Assembly (NCBI RefSeq): GCF_024580145.1
Contig: NZ_JANINI010000011.1
Coordinates: 90,153-154,152, forward strand
Length of the DNA stretch: 64,000 nucleotides
Direction: 5' to 3'
Source of the DNA: Methyloversatilis sp. XJ19-49
GTDB taxonomy: Bacteria > Pseudomonadota > Gammaproteobacteria > Burkholderiales > Rhodocyclaceae
The position numbers were made by a program, and so were the translations under genes. The notes below the pieces were generated by a model that saw only the letters and a list, made by a program, of their open reading frames with translations, did no database searches and was not told the origin of the DNA. Positions 8,338 to 18,126 of this stretch are shown here, piece by piece (position 1 is the stretch's first letter; every line of letters begins with the position of its first letter).

Positions 8338-9081
8338 ATGAGCAATACCGACTTCGTACTTGCGGTGGAAGACCTCACCGTGTCCTTCGACGGTTTCAAG
8401 GCCATCGACGCACTCACCCTGTACGTGGATCGCGGCGAGCTGCGCGTGATCATCGGCCCGAACGGTGCCGGCAAGACCACTCTGCTCGACCTGATCTGCG
8501 GCAAGACGCGCGCCAGCGGCGGCAGCATCAAGTTCAAGAATATGGAAATGACCAAGATGGCCGAGCACAAGATCGTGCGCTCCGGCATCGGCCGCAAGTT
8601 CCAGACGCCGTCGATCTACGAAAACCTCTCCGTCTTCAAGAACCTCGAGGTGTCGTTCCCGCGCGGCCGCAGCGTGTTCGGCGCACTGGGCTTCCGGTGC
8701 ACCGACGAGGTCAAGACACGTGTGCAGTCGGTCGCCGACGAAATCAGTCTCGGCGACTCGCTCGACGTCGAAGCAGGCCTGCTCAGCCATGGCCAGAAGC
8801 AGTGGCTGGAGATCGGCATGTTGCTGATGCAGGAACCCGAACTGCTGATGCTCGACGAGCCGATCGCCGGCATGAGCGTGCGCGAGCGCGAACTGACCGG
8901 CGAACTGCTGCAGCGCATCTGCAAGGGGCGCTCGGTGATCGTGATCGAGCACGACATGGATTTCGTCAAGCGCATCGCCCACAAGGTCACCGTCATGCAC
9001 CAGGGAAAAATCCTCGCCGAAGGATCGATGGACAAGGTGCAGAACGATCCCAAGGTCATCGACGTTTATCTGGGTCACTGA
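8338..9081 (+). CDS. urtD: Urea/amide ABC transporter ATPase UrtD
   Basis: A 247-residue ABC ATPase of the LivG/UrtD type. Walker A is GPNGAGKTT, the signature is LSHGQKQWLE (typical of UrtD, where the usual LSGGQ is altered), and Walker B is LLMLDEPIAGM with a downstream switch His in VIVIEHDMDF. It powers UrtBC together with UrtE. It begins 17 nt after urtC with ACGGAGA as ribosome-binding site. Confidence 0.94.
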   Translation: MSNTDFVLAVEDLTVSFDGFKAIDALTLYVDRGELRVIIGPNGAGKTTLLDLICGKTRASGGSIKFKNMEMTKMAEHKIVRSGIGRKFQTPSIYENLSVFKNLEVSFPRGRSVFGALGFRCTDEVKTRVQSVADEISLGDSLDVEAGLLSHGQKQWLEIGMLLMQEPELLMLDEPIAGMSVRERELTGELLQRICKGRSVIVIEHDMDFVKRIAHKVTVMHQGKILAEGSMDKVQNDPKVIDVYLGH

Positions 9082-9151
9082 GTCTGGGCCACCGAGTCCC
9101 AACTACCGATCCCGCACACGCCACCCGCATCGAACACGAGAGGACACCACC

Positions 9152-9841
9152 ATGCTCAACGTCAAGGATCTCCACGTTGCCTACGGTCAGAGCGAGGCCC
9201 TGCACGGCATTTCGTTCGAAGCGAACAGGAACGAGACGATCGCCATCATGGGCCGCAACGGCATGGGCAAGACCACGCTGTTCAAGTCACTGATCGGCAT
9301 CCTGCCGATCAAGAGCGGCCACATCGAAGTCGCCGGCAAGGAAGTGTCGAAGGACGAGAGCTACAAGCGCGTCGCCAAGGGCATCGCCTACGTGCCGCAG
9401 GGCCGCATGATTTTCCCGACACTGACGGTCGAGGAGAACATCCACACCGGCCTCGAGAATGCCAAGGTCAAGAAGGTGCCGGAAGAGATCTACGCCCTGT
9501 TCCCGGTGCTGTGGGAAATGCGCAGCCGCAAGGGCGGCAACCTGTCCGGCGGCCAGCAGCAGCAGCTGGCCATCGCGCGCGCACTGGTCACCGACCCCAA
9601 GGTGTTGCTGCTCGACGAACCGACCGAAGGCATCCAGCCCTCGATCATCAAGGACATCGCGAAAGCGCTGAACGAGATTCGCAAGCTGCGCGAAATCACC
9701 ATCGTCGTGTCCGAGCAGGTCCTCAGTTTCGCCATGGACGTGGCCGACCGCCTGTTCGTCATCGAAGGCGGACGCCTTGTCCATGAAAGCACGCGCGCCG
9801 ACACGGATACCGCGCGCATCAAGCAGTTCCTGTCCGTCTGA
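9152..9841 (+). CDS. urtE: Urea/amide ABC transporter ATPase UrtE
   Basis: A 229-residue ABC ATPase of the LivF/UrtE type. Walker A is GRNGMGKTT, the signature is LSGGQQQQLAIAR and Walker B is VLLLDEPTEGIQ, where the TEGIQ ending is characteristic of LivF/UrtE proteins. It pairs with UrtD. It lies 70 nt after urtD with AGAGGA ahead of the ATG, and 38 nt before fmdA on the same strand. Confidence 0.94.
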   Translation: MLNVKDLHVAYGQSEALHGISFEANRNETIAIMGRNGMGKTTLFKSLIGILPIKSGHIEVAGKEVSKDESYKRVAKGIAYVPQGRMIFPTLTVEENIHTGLENAKVKKVPEEIYALFPVLWEMRSRKGGNLSGGQQQQLAIARALVTDPKVLLLDEPTEGIQPSIIKDIAKALNEIRKLREITIVVSEQVLSFAMDVADRLFVIEGGRLVHESTRADTDTARIKQFLSV

Positions 9842-9879
9842 GTGCCCACCATCCGCCCACTTATCCAAAGGAGATCAAC

Positions 9880-11109
9880 ATGGCCGAGACCCTGATCAAG
9901 GTTGACCTGAAGCAGTCGCCGTACGAGAACGACATGGTGCACAACCGCTGGCACCCGGACATTCCCATCGTCTGCTGGGTCAAGCCCGGTGACGATTTCA
10001 AGATCGAAACCTACGACTGGACCGGCGGCTTCATCCAGAACAACGACAGCGCGGACGACGTGCGCGACATCGACCTGACGACGGTGCACTTCCTGTCCGG
10101 CCCGATCGGCGTCGAAGGCTGCGAGCCGGGCGACCTGCTGGTGGTCGACATCCTGGACATCGGTGCCAAGGAAGACAGCCTGTGGGGCTTCAACGGCTTC
10201 TTCTCGAAGAAGAACGGCGGCGGCTTCCTGACCGAACACTTCCCTGAAGCCCAGAAGTCGATCTGGGACATCAAGGGCATGTTCACCGAATCGCGCCACG
10301 TGCCGGGCGTCAAGTACGCCGGCCTGATCCACCCGGGCCTGATCGGCTGCCTGCCGGACCCGAAGCTGCTGGCCGACTGGAACGCCCGCGAAATCGACTT
10401 CATCAACACCGAACCCGACCGCGTACCGCCGCTGGGCTGCCCGCCGTGCGCACCGACCGCGCACATGGGCCGCCTGAAGGGCGAAGCGCGCGACAAGGCG
10501 GCTGCGGAAGCCGCCCGTACCGTGCCGCCGCGCGAGCACGGCGGCAACTGCGACATCAAGGATCTGTCGCGCGGCTCGCGCATCTACTTCCCGGTCTACG
10601 TGAAGGGCGGCGGCCTGTCGATGGGCGACCTGCACTTCTCGCAGGGCGACGGTGAAATCACCTTCTGCGGCGCCATCGAAATGGCCGGCTGGCTGCATCT
10701 GAGGGTGAGCATCATCAAGGACGGCATGAAGAAGTACGCCATCAAGAACCCGATCTTCAAGCCCAGCCCGATCACGCCGAAGTATGACGACTACCTCATC
10801 TTCGAAGGCATTTCGGTCGACGAACAGGGCAAGCAGCACTATCTCGACGTGCATGTCGCCTACCGCCAGGCCTGCCTGAACGCCATCGAATACCTGAAGA
10901 AGTTCGGCTACTCGGGTGCACAGGCCTACTCGATCCTGGGTACGGCACCGGTGCAGGGCCACATCAGCGGCGTGGTCGACATTCCGAATGCCTGCGCCAC
11001 GCTGTGGCTGCCGACCGACATTTTCGACTTCGACATCATGCCGAACGAAGCCGGCCCGGTGAAGTTCATCGACGGCAGCATTCAGATGCCGCTGTCGCCG
11101 GACCTCTGA
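9880..11109 (+). CDS. fmdA: Formamidase (acetamidase/formamidase family)
   Basis: A 409-residue cytosolic enzyme of the FmdA family. It hydrolyses formamide to ammonia and formate, and in relatives also short amides. The whole length matches the family, with conserved stretches such as GPIGVEGCEPGDLLVVDI, HPGLIGCLP, GGNCDIKDL, GDLHFSQGDGE and a late GTAPVQGHISGVVDIP. AAAGGAG precedes the ATG. Its place directly behind the urtABCDE genes and ahead of fmdB and a porin copies the fmd arrangement known from Methylophilus methylotrophus. The ammonia serves nitrogen supply, and the formate can be oxidised for energy in a methylotroph. Confidence 0.94.
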   Translation: MAETLIKVDLKQSPYENDMVHNRWHPDIPIVCWVKPGDDFKIETYDWTGGFIQNNDSADDVRDIDLTTVHFLSGPIGVEGCEPGDLLVVDILDIGAKEDSLWGFNGFFSKKNGGGFLTEHFPEAQKSIWDIKGMFTESRHVPGVKYAGLIHPGLIGCLPDPKLLADWNAREIDFINTEPDRVPPLGCPPCAPTAHMGRLKGEARDKAAAEAARTVPPREHGGNCDIKDLSRGSRIYFPVYVKGGGLSMGDLHFSQGDGEITFCGAIEMAGWLHLRVSIIKDGMKKYAIKNPIFKPSPITPKYDDYLIFEGISVDEQGKQHYLDVHVAYRQACLNAIEYLKKFGYSGAQAYSILGTAPVQGHISGVVDIPNACATLWLPTDIFDFDIMPNEAGPVKFIDGSIQMPLSPDL

Positions 11110-11119
11110 GGCCACCGCC

Positions 11120-11449
11120 ATGCCGACCTACGACTATCAGTGCGAGGCGCATGGCGGATTTTCCGCCCTGCGCAGCATCGCCCAGCGCGACGCCGCCTGC
11201 CTGTGCCCGGCGTGCGGTTCGCCCGCGCAGCGGGTGCTGGTGACGGCACCGTCCTTCGCCGACATGCCGCACGAGACGCGATTCGCGCATGCCACCAACG
11301 AACGCAGCCGCCATGAGCCGGTGCTTGCCAGTCGCAAGCACGGTCCCGGGTGTTCGTGCTGCAGCAGCAAACCCAGCCGAACGACCGCGGTAGGCAAGGA
11401 CGGTTCGAAGGCATTCCCCACCAAACGTCCCTGGATGATCAGTCACTGA
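11120..11449 (+). CDS. fmdB: FmdB-family zinc-ribbon protein
   Basis: A 109-residue protein starting MPTYDYQCEAHGGF, the typical FmdB N-terminus. Putative zinc ligands are Cys8, His11 (usually Cys), Cys29 and Cys32 in CPACG. A cysteine cluster (CSCC) follows in the C-terminal half. FmdB was described as a putative regulator of formamidase in Methylophilus; its biochemistry is uncertain. It lies 10 nt after fmdA, in the same transcription unit. Confidence 0.88.
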   Translation: MPTYDYQCEAHGGFSALRSIAQRDAACLCPACGSPAQRVLVTAPSFADMPHETRFAHATNERSRHEPVLASRKHGPGCSCCSSKPSRTTAVGKDGSKAFPTKRPWMISH

Positions 11450-11517
11450 TTGCCGGGTTTTCGTAACCAGCCCCCTCCACCTTCAACCTGCACTTCAACA
11501 ACCGGGAGTCAAGCACC

Positions 11518-12684
11518 ATGAAAAGCACCCTCAAAACCCGTCTGCGGAGCGTGTCGTCCCTTCCGCGCCTCGGCGCGCTAGCCGTCGCCCTGGCGACTGC
11601 CGGCACCGCAAACGCCGGCGTCACCGTATCCGGCCCCGGCGAGAGCTATCTCACACTCGGTCTGTGGATGCGTACGTCCTTCACGAGCGCGGATGACGGC
11701 GCCCCGAACGGCACGTCGCGCTCGAAGGATTTTGCGGTCGATTCCATCCGTATCATCACCAGCGGCAAGATCACCAAGCAGATTGGCGGCATGGTGAATT
11801 TCGAGCGCCAGTCGGACGAATCGATGCGTCTGCTCGACGTGGTCGCCCAGTTCGAACTGATGGACGGCCTCAACCTGTGGTTCGGCCGCATGCTGCCGCC
11901 GACCGACCGCGCCAATCTGGCCGGACCGTTCTTCGCCAACGTATGGGAATACCCGATGGTGTCGCAGTACCCGAACGCCTTCACCGGTCGCGACGACGGC
12001 GCACTGCTGTGGGGCAATGTGCTCGGCGGCAAGCTGCTGTACGCACTCGGTGCTTACCAGGGCAAGAACCGCGGCGCCGGCCTGTCGAACGACTCCGACA
12101 AGCTGCTGTACGCCGGTCGTCTGGCCTACAGCTTCTGGGATCCGGAACTGGGCTACTACGGCACCAACACCTACTACGGCGGCAAGGAAATCCTGACCAT
12201 CGGCGCGGCAGTCCAGACGCAGAAGAACGGTGTCGGCATCGCCGGTGCATCGGGTGACTACACGGCGTGGAACATCGATGCGCTGATGGAAACCAAGTTC
12301 TCGAATGGCGGCGTACTGACACTGGAAGGCGCCTACTACGACTACGACACCGACGGCGTGGCCGACACCGGTCCGGCCGTCGCGGCGGCCTGCGGTCTGG
12401 TCAACGTCAACAACTGCGGTGGCGCAACCGAAGGCGAAGCCTACCTGCTGACGGCGGCCTATCTGATTCCGGGCAAGTTCGGCATCGGCCAGTTCCAGCC
12501 CTACTACCGCTACCAGGAATTCGATCCGCAAGGCGGTTCGAAGTCCGACCAGTGGGATCTGGGCGTCACCTACGTGATGGCTGGCCATAATGCGCGCATC
12601 ACCGCAGTGTATTCGGACATGGATCCGGGCGGCGCAGCCCAGTCGATCGACAAGTTCATCGTCGGCGTGCAGCTGATGTATTGA
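11518..12684 (+). CDS. Outer-membrane porin, FmdC-like
   Basis: A 388-residue outer-membrane protein with a Sec signal peptide ending ATAGTANA near residue 33. It has alternating beta-strand patterns and the terminal aromatic residue (VGVQLMY) of porins. It stands where Methylophilus has fmdC, reported as an amide/urea porin, so it probably lets urea and short amides through the outer membrane. A paralogue lies at 26960-28093, and both share FANVWEYPMVS and DGAxLWG blocks. A terminator follows at 12731. Confidence 0.85.
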   Translation: MKSTLKTRLRSVSSLPRLGALAVALATAGTANAGVTVSGPGESYLTLGLWMRTSFTSADDGAPNGTSRSKDFAVDSIRIITSGKITKQIGGMVNFERQSDESMRLLDVVAQFELMDGLNLWFGRMLPPTDRANLAGPFFANVWEYPMVSQYPNAFTGRDDGALLWGNVLGGKLLYALGAYQGKNRGAGLSNDSDKLLYAGRLAYSFWDPELGYYGTNTYYGGKEILTIGAAVQTQKNGVGIAGASGDYTAWNIDALMETKFSNGGVLTLEGAYYDYDTDGVADTGPAVAAACGLVNVNNCGGATEGEAYLLTAAYLIPGKFGIGQFQPYYRYQEFDPQGGSKSDQWDLGVTYVMAGHNARITAVYSDMDPGGAAQSIDKFIVGVQLMY

Positions 12685-12730
12685 TCCAGTCACGACCTGG
12701 CCGCACAGCGGACCGGGTCTGAATGGCTTC

Positions 12731-12758
12731 AGGGGCACGCTCGGGCGTGCCCCTTTTC
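12731..12758 (+). terminator. Intrinsic terminator after the urt-fmd-porin operon
   Basis: AGGGGCACGC and GCGTGCCCCT pair around a TCGG loop and are followed by TTTCGTT. It sits between the convergent porin and ureD genes. Confidence 0.85.
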
Positions 12759-12760
12759 GT

Positions 12761-13556
12761 TCACCGCTGCAATGCCCCGAGCGCGGCGACCCGCGCTGCG
12801 GCCATCGCCTTGCCGACCTCGATCGCGTCGGCAGCGAGTGCACGGAACACCCACCCGGCCTCGCCCGGCAGCGCAGAGGCCCCGGCGTACAACCCTTCGG
12901 CGGAGATCGCGCGCAGCGCCTCCGGCAAACCGGCGCATGCAGTCTGCGTCAGTATCCAGAGGCTGCCCTGCACGCTGAAGGCGCCCGACACGCCGGGCTG
13001 CGCACCGAGCCAGTCAGCGCCGCGGATGCGCATCCGTTCGCGGGCCAGCAGGCGACCGTCCAGGCCGGTGATGTCGATTGCCGAATCCATCAGCGCGAAC
13101 GACGCAGCGCAGGCCGTCGGGTCGTGCGCGAGAAAGGTTTCCGACACCAGCACGACGGCCTCCTCACCCAGCGTGACCGATATGCAGGTGTTCAGGTGAC
13201 TGCCCGGAAAGAGGATCTGCGGCGCCGGCAGGTATTCGAGCTGCGCACCGTCAGCGGCATCGATGTCGACGGTCTGCGTCGCGCAGCCGCCGCGCATGGT
13301 GTGCACGATGGTCGATGCAGGCGTCGCCACGTGCGCGCGCGCACCCGGCGCCACGGCAATGCGCCCGGTCACCGTGTCGTGCTCGAACAAGCCGCCCGAC
13401 ACCGACTGCAGGAACACCGTGCAGCGACCGCGATCGAGCGGATCCGTGTACAGCGCGCGGCCGACGTGCACCGGGTAACGAACGTACTGCCGGGCGACGA
13501 AGCTGCGACCGTCCGCCGAACCGAAATCCAGCGCGAAGCTGTGCCGTTCAGTCAAA
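12761..13556 (-). CDS. ureD: Urease accessory protein UreD
   Basis: A UreD/UreH-family protein, which acts with UreF and UreG to load nickel into apo-urease. Recognisable family segments are [17 protein letters not shown] and [12 protein letters not shown] near the first third. It is the last gene of the ure operon. The start is uncertain. The reading frame is open to an ATG-type start at 13612, which would overlap ureG by 65 nt. TTG at 13556 gives only a 9-nt overlap (it falls just before the ureG TGA) and a family-sized protein of about 264 residues, so I chose TTG. A second ATG at 13591 remains possible. Confidence 0.85.
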
Positions 13557-14189
13557 CAGAACCCCGCGCACGATGGCGTCGACCACTGCATCGACGCCTT
13601 CGCCACTGGCACAGTTGGTGAGCAGGGTCGGCTTGCCGGCCCGCACCTCTTCGGCTTCGCGCGTCATGCGCGCCAGGTCCACGCGCACGAAGGGCGCCAG
13701 GTCGGTCTTGTTGATGACCAGCAGATCGCACTGCAGGACGCCCAGACCGCGCTTGCGCGGAATGTCGTCGCCGCCGGCCACGTCAATGACGAACAGCCAG
13801 TAATCGACCAGATCGAGCGAGAACGACGACGCCAGGTTGTCGCCGCCGCTTTCCACCAGGATCAGTTCAAGGCCCGGCCAGGTCCGGTCAAGTTCATCGG
13901 CCGCGGCAAGGTTGAGCGTCGGGTCTTCGCGGATCGCGGTGTGCGGGCAGGCGCCGGTTTCCACCGCCAGTACGCGTTCCGGCGCGATGATGCCGCTGCG
14001 CCGGATGCGTTCGGCGTCTTCCGCGGTGACCAGGTCGTTGGTGATGACGGCGATGTCGGTGCCGCGCGCGATGAAGCGTGGAATGAGCTGTTCGAGCAGC
14101 GCCGTCTTGCCCGATCCTACCGGGCCACCGACACCGACACGCGCCGCACCGCGCGGCCTGGCGTACTGCAGGGGCATGACCGATGACAT
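13548..14189 (-). CDS. ureG: Urease accessory GTPase UreG
   Basis: A 213-residue GTPase with P-loop GGPVGSGKT, the nickel-binding CPH in [28 protein letters not shown], and the guanine-specificity motif NKTDL. It hydrolyses GTP during nickel insertion. The gene follows ureC by 6 nt and overlaps ureD. All catalytic and metal motifs are intact. Confidence 0.96.
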   Translation of the reverse strand: MSSVMPLQYARPRGAARVGVGGPVGSGKTALLEQLIPRFIARGTDIAVITNDLVTAEDAERIRRSGIIAPERVLAVETGACPHTAIREDPTLNLAAADELDRTWPGLELILVESGGDNLASSFSLDLVDYWLFVIDVAGGDDIPRKRGLGVLQCDLLVINKTDLAPFVRVDLARMTREAEEVRAGKPTLLTNCASGEGVDAVVDAIVRGVLFD

Positions 14190-14195
14190 ACGGGG

Positions 14196-15908
14196 CTACC
14201 TCATCATGTAAAGGCGGTTCAGCGGCACATGCGTGGCCGGCGCGCAGCCGATCACGTGGTTGTCGACGCTGACCTCGAAGGTTTGCGGATTGACCGTGAT
14301 GTTCGGCAACGTGCCGTTGCGCACCATGTCGGCCTTGGTCAGGGTGCGCGTGCCGTGCACCGGCAGCAGCGTCTTGCGCAGATCGAGCCGCCCCTCGAGG
14401 TCGCGGCCGAGCGAAGCCGCGCAGACGAAGTTGGCCGACAGCGCCTGCGGTGCGCGGCCGAAGGCGCCCCACTGCGGACGCATGATGAGCGGCTCGCAGG
14501 TCATCAGCGACGCCGCCGAATCGCCCATCGCGCCATAGGCGATGAAACCGCCCTTGACGACGATTTCCGGCTTGATGCCGAAGAAGGCGGGACGCCACAG
14601 CACGATGTCGGCCAGCTTGCCCGGTTCCAGCGAACCGACGTGCTGGTCGACGCCGAAGGAGCGCGCGGCATTGATCGTGTACTTCGCGATGTAGCGCAGG
14701 ATGCGTTCGTTGTCGGCGCTGCGTGTGCGTTCCTCGGGCAGGCGGCCGAACTGGTCCTTCATCTTGCTGGCCAGCTGCCAGGTGCGGCAGATGACTTCAT
14801 TGATGCGCCCCATGCCCTGGCTGTCCGAACCCAGCATCGATATCGCACCCATGTCGTGCAGCACGTCTTCGGCGGCGATGGTCTGCGCGCGGATGCGGCT
14901 TTCGGCGAACGCAACGTCCTCCGGCACGGCCGGGTTCAGGTGATGGCACACCATGATCATGTCGAGGTGTTCGTCGAAGGTATTCACCGTGTACGGGTTG
15001 GTCGGATTGGTCGATGACGGCAGGCAGTTGGCCTGGCCGACGACGCTGATCACGTCCGGCGCATGACCGCCGCCGGCCCCCTCGGTGTGATACATGTGGA
15101 TGGTGCGGCCCTTCGTCGCCGCCAGCGTGTCTTCGAGAAAACCGGATTCGTTCAGCGTGTCCGTGTGCAGCTGCACCTGGAAATCCATGTCGTCGGCGAC
15201 CGACAGGCAGGTGTCGATGGTGGCCGGCGTGGCACCCCAGTCCTCGTGGATCTTCAGGCCGATGCAGCCGGCCTGCATCTGTTCGACCAGCGATTCCGGA
15301 CGCGACGAATTGCCGCGGCCGAGAAAGCCGAAATTCATCGGCCACTGCTCCGACGCCTGCAGCATGCGCGCGACATTCCACGCACCGCCGCAGTCGATGC
15401 CGACCGTGATCGGGCCGAGCGAGCCGCCGAACATCGTCGTGATGCCGGACGCCAGCGCGTGCTCGACCAGTTGCGCCGAGTCGAAATGCACGTGCACGTC
15501 GAGCCCGCCCGCCGTGGCGATCAGTCCTTCGCCATCGCGTACCGTCGTTGCGTTGCCGACCAGCAGCTGCGGATGCACGCCGTCCATCACGTGCGGATTA
15601 CCCGCCTTGCCGATGGCGACGATGCGCCCGTCCTTGATGCCGATGTCGCCCTTCACGATGCCGACCACCGCGTCGATCACCACGACATTGCTGATGAGCA
15701 TGTCGAGTGCGCCCTGCGCGGACGTCAGCCCGCCCATCATGCCCAGTCCGTCGCGCAGCGTCTTGCCGCCGCCGTGCAGGCATTCGTCGCCGGGTACCGC
15801 GAAGTCGTGTTCGATTTCGGCCAGCAGCGAGGTATCGCCGAGACGCACCATGTCGCCCTGGGTCGGTCCGTACATCGCCGCATAGTCGCGACGGGTCAGC
15901 CATGCCAT
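14196..15908 (-). CDS. ureC: Urease alpha (catalytic) subunit UreC
   Basis: A 570-residue catalytic subunit that hydrolyses urea to ammonia and carbamate at a di-nickel site. The metal ligands are visible: HVH in LDVHVHF, the carbamylated Lys and catalytic His/Asp in GLKIHEDWG, His in [10 protein letters not shown], His in [12 protein letters not shown], Asp in SDSQGMGR, and the flap Cys-His in MVCHHLN. One stretch is unusual. After HVHF the family's PQ-containing segment and the GTGPA...TTCTPG run are replaced by [13 protein letters not shown] and [15 protein letters not shown], so the protein looks like a divergent urease lineage. It starts 33 nt after the fused ureAB gene. Confidence 0.95.
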   Translation of the reverse strand: MAWLTRRDYAAMYGPTQGDMVRLGDTSLLAEIEHDFAVPGDECLHGGGKTLRDGLGMMGGLTSAQGALDMLISNVVVIDAVVGIVKGDIGIKDGRIVAIGKAGNPHVMDGVHPQLLVGNATTVRDGEGLIATAGGLDVHVHFDSAQLVEHALASGITTMFGGSLGPITVGIDCGGAWNVARMLQASEQWPMNFGFLGRGNSSRPESLVEQMQAGCIGLKIHEDWGATPATIDTCLSVADDMDFQVQLHTDTLNESGFLEDTLAATKGRTIHMYHTEGAGGGHAPDVISVVGQANCLPSSTNPTNPYTVNTFDEHLDMIMVCHHLNPAVPEDVAFAESRIRAQTIAAEDVLHDMGAISMLGSDSQGMGRINEVICRTWQLASKMKDQFGRLPEERTRSADNERILRYIAKYTINAARSFGVDQHVGSLEPGKLADIVLWRPAFFGIKPEIVVKGGFIAYGAMGDSAASLMTCEPLIMRPQWGAFGRAPQALSANFVCAASLGRDLEGRLDLRKTLLPVHGTRTLTKADMVRNGTLPNITVNPQTFEVSVDNHVIGCAPATHVPLNRLYMMR

Positions 15909-15941
15909 ATCAATCCTCCCGGCAATTCCTGTTCATGTCGG

Positions 15942-16652
15942 TCACGCACCCCTGAAGCCCGCCTGGCGTGCGCGCACCAGCGCATCGGCCAGTCCGGCTT
16001 CGGTGTTGCTCGCGCCTTCGGTCAGCCGGTTCAGGCCGAACACCTCGCCCGTGCCACCGAAGGCCACCAGCGTGACTTCCTTCGATTCGCCCGGCTCGAA
16101 GCGCACGGCGGTGCCGGCGGCGACATCCAGATGCATGCCCCAGGCCAGCGCACGGTCGAAGTCGAGCGCGCGATTCACCTCGAAGAAGTGGAAGTGACTG
16201 CCGATCTGTATCGGGCGATCTCCGGTATTGAGCGCCTTCAGCGTCGTGCTTCGGCGCCCCGCATTCACTTCGATGCTGCCTTCGGCCGGAATGATCTCGC
16301 CCGGTATGCGGGCACGGCTGCCGCCGGGCGACATCTGCGCGCCGGGGCCGGGCCGTATCGGGTCATGCACGGTCACCAGTTTGGTGCCGTCGGGAAAGCT
16401 GGCTTCGATCTGGATCATCGGCATCAGCGCCGCGACACCCGGCAGCACGTCGTCGGAGGTCAGGATCTGCGAACCGAACGCGATCATGTCCGCCACCGTG
16501 CGGCCATCGCGCGCACCTTCGAGAATTTCGTCGACGATGAAGGCGATCGCCTCCGGGCAATTGAGCTTGAGCCCGCGCGCGCGTCGGCGTCGCGACAGTT
16601 CCGCCGCGTTGAAGATGGTGAGGCGTTCCAGCTCGGTCGGGGTCAGCAGCAT
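15942..16652 (-). CDS. ureAB: Fused urease gamma-beta subunit UreAB
   Basis: A 236-residue single chain. Residues about 1-100 are the gamma (UreA) subunit ([20 protein letters not shown], then [21 protein letters not shown]). Residues about 125-230 are the beta (UreB) subunit ([56 protein letters not shown]). Most bacteria encode these separately; the gamma-beta fusion is best known from Helicobacter. No frameshift is needed, and the linker is continuous. The gene sits between ureF and ureC. Confidence 0.94.
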   Translation of the reverse strand: MLLTPTELERLTIFNAAELSRRRRARGLKLNCPEAIAFIVDEILEGARDGRTVADMIAFGSQILTSDDVLPGVAALMPMIQIEASFPDGTKLVTVHDPIRPGPGAQMSPGGSRARIPGEIIPAEGSIEVNAGRRSTTLKALNTGDRPIQIGSHFHFFEVNRALDFDRALAWGMHLDVAAGTAVRFEPGESKEVTLVAFGGTGEVFGLNRLTEGASNTEAGLADALVRARQAGFRGA

Positions 16653-16711
16653 GTCGTGCTCCTTCGAAGTTCATTCATCCGGTCGGTCCTCGTGAGTGGC
16701 GCCATCAGGGT

Positions 16712-17422
16712 TCAATTGGCAAACAGACGCGCGCTGCGCGCTTCGTGGCGCATGGCGGCGATGTCGAGCGCGGGCGTGCCGCTGCTCATGTCGCCGCGCG
16801 CCGGCGGTGGCTGCGACAGCACGCCAGCGATGACCGGCCGCATGCGGGTCAGCAGGCGCTGGCCATCGACGTGCCCGATCATCCCCATGCGCAGCGCCGC
16901 ACCGATGATCGACGTGCACAGGCCGCCCACCGCCATCGCATCGCAACTGGCCGTCGGCAAGTGGTACGCAGCCCACAGTGCGCCCTGCACCACCGGCAGG
17001 TGACCCGGCGCGTGAGCGCCGCGTACGGTGTCCAGATAGCGTTGCGCGCACGCGACGCCCAGGTCGGCGTGCATGCGAAGCTGCGTGAAGCCCAGTCGGC
17101 GACTGGCTTCGCGCCAGCCGCGCGTGAGCGACATCGCCTCGCACAGTCGGTCGAGATCGACCAGGGCCTCCGTCAGCGCCGGGCTGTCGCCGCGGTCCGT
17201 GCAGGCCTGATGTGCCAGATGCATCAGCGGCCGGTCCAGGCCGGCCCAGCGATGGGTCACCTGCGCCTGCAGCAGCCCGAACACCTGTTCGACATCGCTG
17301 ACCTGACTGTCCAGACGCAGCGATTCCAGCCCCCACGAAAAGGAGGTGGCACCGCCGGGGAAGAAGCTGTCGGAGAACTGCAGCATCGCCAGCTGCTGGT
17401 CGATGCCTGATTCAATGTGCAT
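16712..17422 (-). CDS. ureF: Urease accessory protein UreF
   Basis: A 236-residue UreF protein, the partner that couples UreD-urease to UreG. Family features are the N-terminal LLQFSD-like block (MLQFSDSFFPGGATSFSWGLE) and a helical body with CDAMAVGGLCTSIIGAALRMG. It overlaps the end of ureE by 11 nt, which implies translational coupling, and is followed after 59 nt by ureAB. Confidence 0.92.
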   Translation of the reverse strand: MHIESGIDQQLAMLQFSDSFFPGGATSFSWGLESLRLDSQVSDVEQVFGLLQAQVTHRWAGLDRPLMHLAHQACTDRGDSPALTEALVDLDRLCEAMSLTRGWREASRRLGFTQLRMHADLGVACAQRYLDTVRGAHAPGHLPVVQGALWAAYHLPTASCDAMAVGGLCTSIIGAALRMGMIGHVDGQRLLTRMRPVIAGVLSQPPPARGDMSSGTPALDIAAMRHEARSARLFAN

Positions 17423-17972
17423 GCGGCACCGGGATGTAACGCACGGTGCTGTGGGCGGCAGGCGGCGCAGGTTCGGATCCGGCGCCCGGCCCGGTCTCGT
17501 CGGACACCTTCACGCAACCTCGCTGGATCAAGTGGGCAAGGCGCTGCAGATAGGTATCGCGCGGGCCGTCCAGTGCAATGCACAGCCGTTCGCCGTCGAA
17601 CTTCACCTTCCAGTGCATGTTGCCCGCGAAATAGCCCAGTTCGAGCGCGTCCGCGGCTGTGCCGACCTGAAGCACGAGCCACTGCGGTTCGTCGAGCAGC
17701 ACGACCACCGCGCGAGCGTCGTCGAGCCACAGCACGGAACCGTTCTGCAGCGTGGCGTCACGATCCAGCATCAATGCCACCGTGCTTCCGCGGTCGGTCT
17801 GCAGTTGCTGCCGGCGGCGCGCCATGTCGCTGCGCGTCAGGCGCACCGTTTCAAGGCCGCCGCGATGTTCGATGTCATGCAGTCTGTCCGCCAGCGCGGC
17901 GTCGGCGGCGCAGCCCAGAATGGTGGTCACACGAAGCATGGACAGATCCGGTTGATGTTGGGGTTGATGCAT
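17412..17972 (-). CDS. ureE: Urease nickel metallochaperone UreE
   Basis: UreE delivers nickel to the urease activation complex. The N-terminal peptide-binding domain is diverged; the C-terminal metal domain has ELGYFAGNMHWKVKFDGERL, with the conserved interface His in GNMH. The histidine-rich tail of many UreE proteins is absent; only PVPHAH remains at the end. Start codons at 18029, 17972 and 17939 are all open. The one at 18029 lies inside a perfect hairpin loop and adds non-family sequence, so 17972 or 17939 is more likely. It is the first ure gene, downstream of the orphan binding protein. Confidence 0.85.
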   Translation of the reverse strand: MHQPQHQPDLSMLRVTTILGCAADAALADRLHDIEHRGGLETVRLTRSDMARRRQQLQTDRGSTVALMLDRDATLQNGSVLWLDDARAVVVLLDEPQWLVLQVGTAADALELGYFAGNMHWKVKFDGERLCIALDGPRDTYLQRLAHLIQRGCVKVSDETGPGAGSEPAPPAAHSTVRYIPVPHAH

Positions 17973-18018
17973 CAGGTTGAAAAGCGGGGTTGAAAGACGG
18001 CTGTGAAGAACCGCCATT

Positions 18019-18045
18019 GCCGGAGGCACATGACATGCCTCCGGC
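18019..18045. repeat. Perfect 10-bp hairpin upstream of ureE
   Basis: GCCGGAGGCA and TGCCTCCGGC face each other across a 7-nt loop. There is no T-run on either side. It lies between the binding-protein gene and ureE and may act as an mRNA processing or stability element. Confidence 0.6.
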
Positions 18046-18073
18046 GTGTGCCCGGGACGGTACTTGCCAACAA

Positions 18074-18110
18074 CCCGCCGCCGGACGGCCGCACACCGTC
18101 CGACGGCGGG
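18074..18110 (-). terminator. GC-rich stem after the second binding-protein gene
   Basis: Read on the minus strand, CCCGCCGTCGGACGG pairs with CCGTCCGGCGGCGGG (15 pairs, one G-U) around TGTGCGG and is followed by TTGTTGG. The U-run is poor, so this is probably a leaky terminator or 3'-end stabiliser that lets some transcripts reach the ure genes. Confidence 0.5.
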
Positions 18111-18126
18111 CGCAGCAACTACCCGC

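Noticed and set aside
7109..9102. Minus-strand frames opposite urtC and urtD
   Set aside because: His/Gln/Asp-rich shadow translations of high-GC genes with no family features.
15063..17003. Plus-strand frame of 646 codons opposite ureC and ureAB
   Set aside because: Its composition is that of an antisense shadow, and the minus-strand urease genes have all catalytic motifs.
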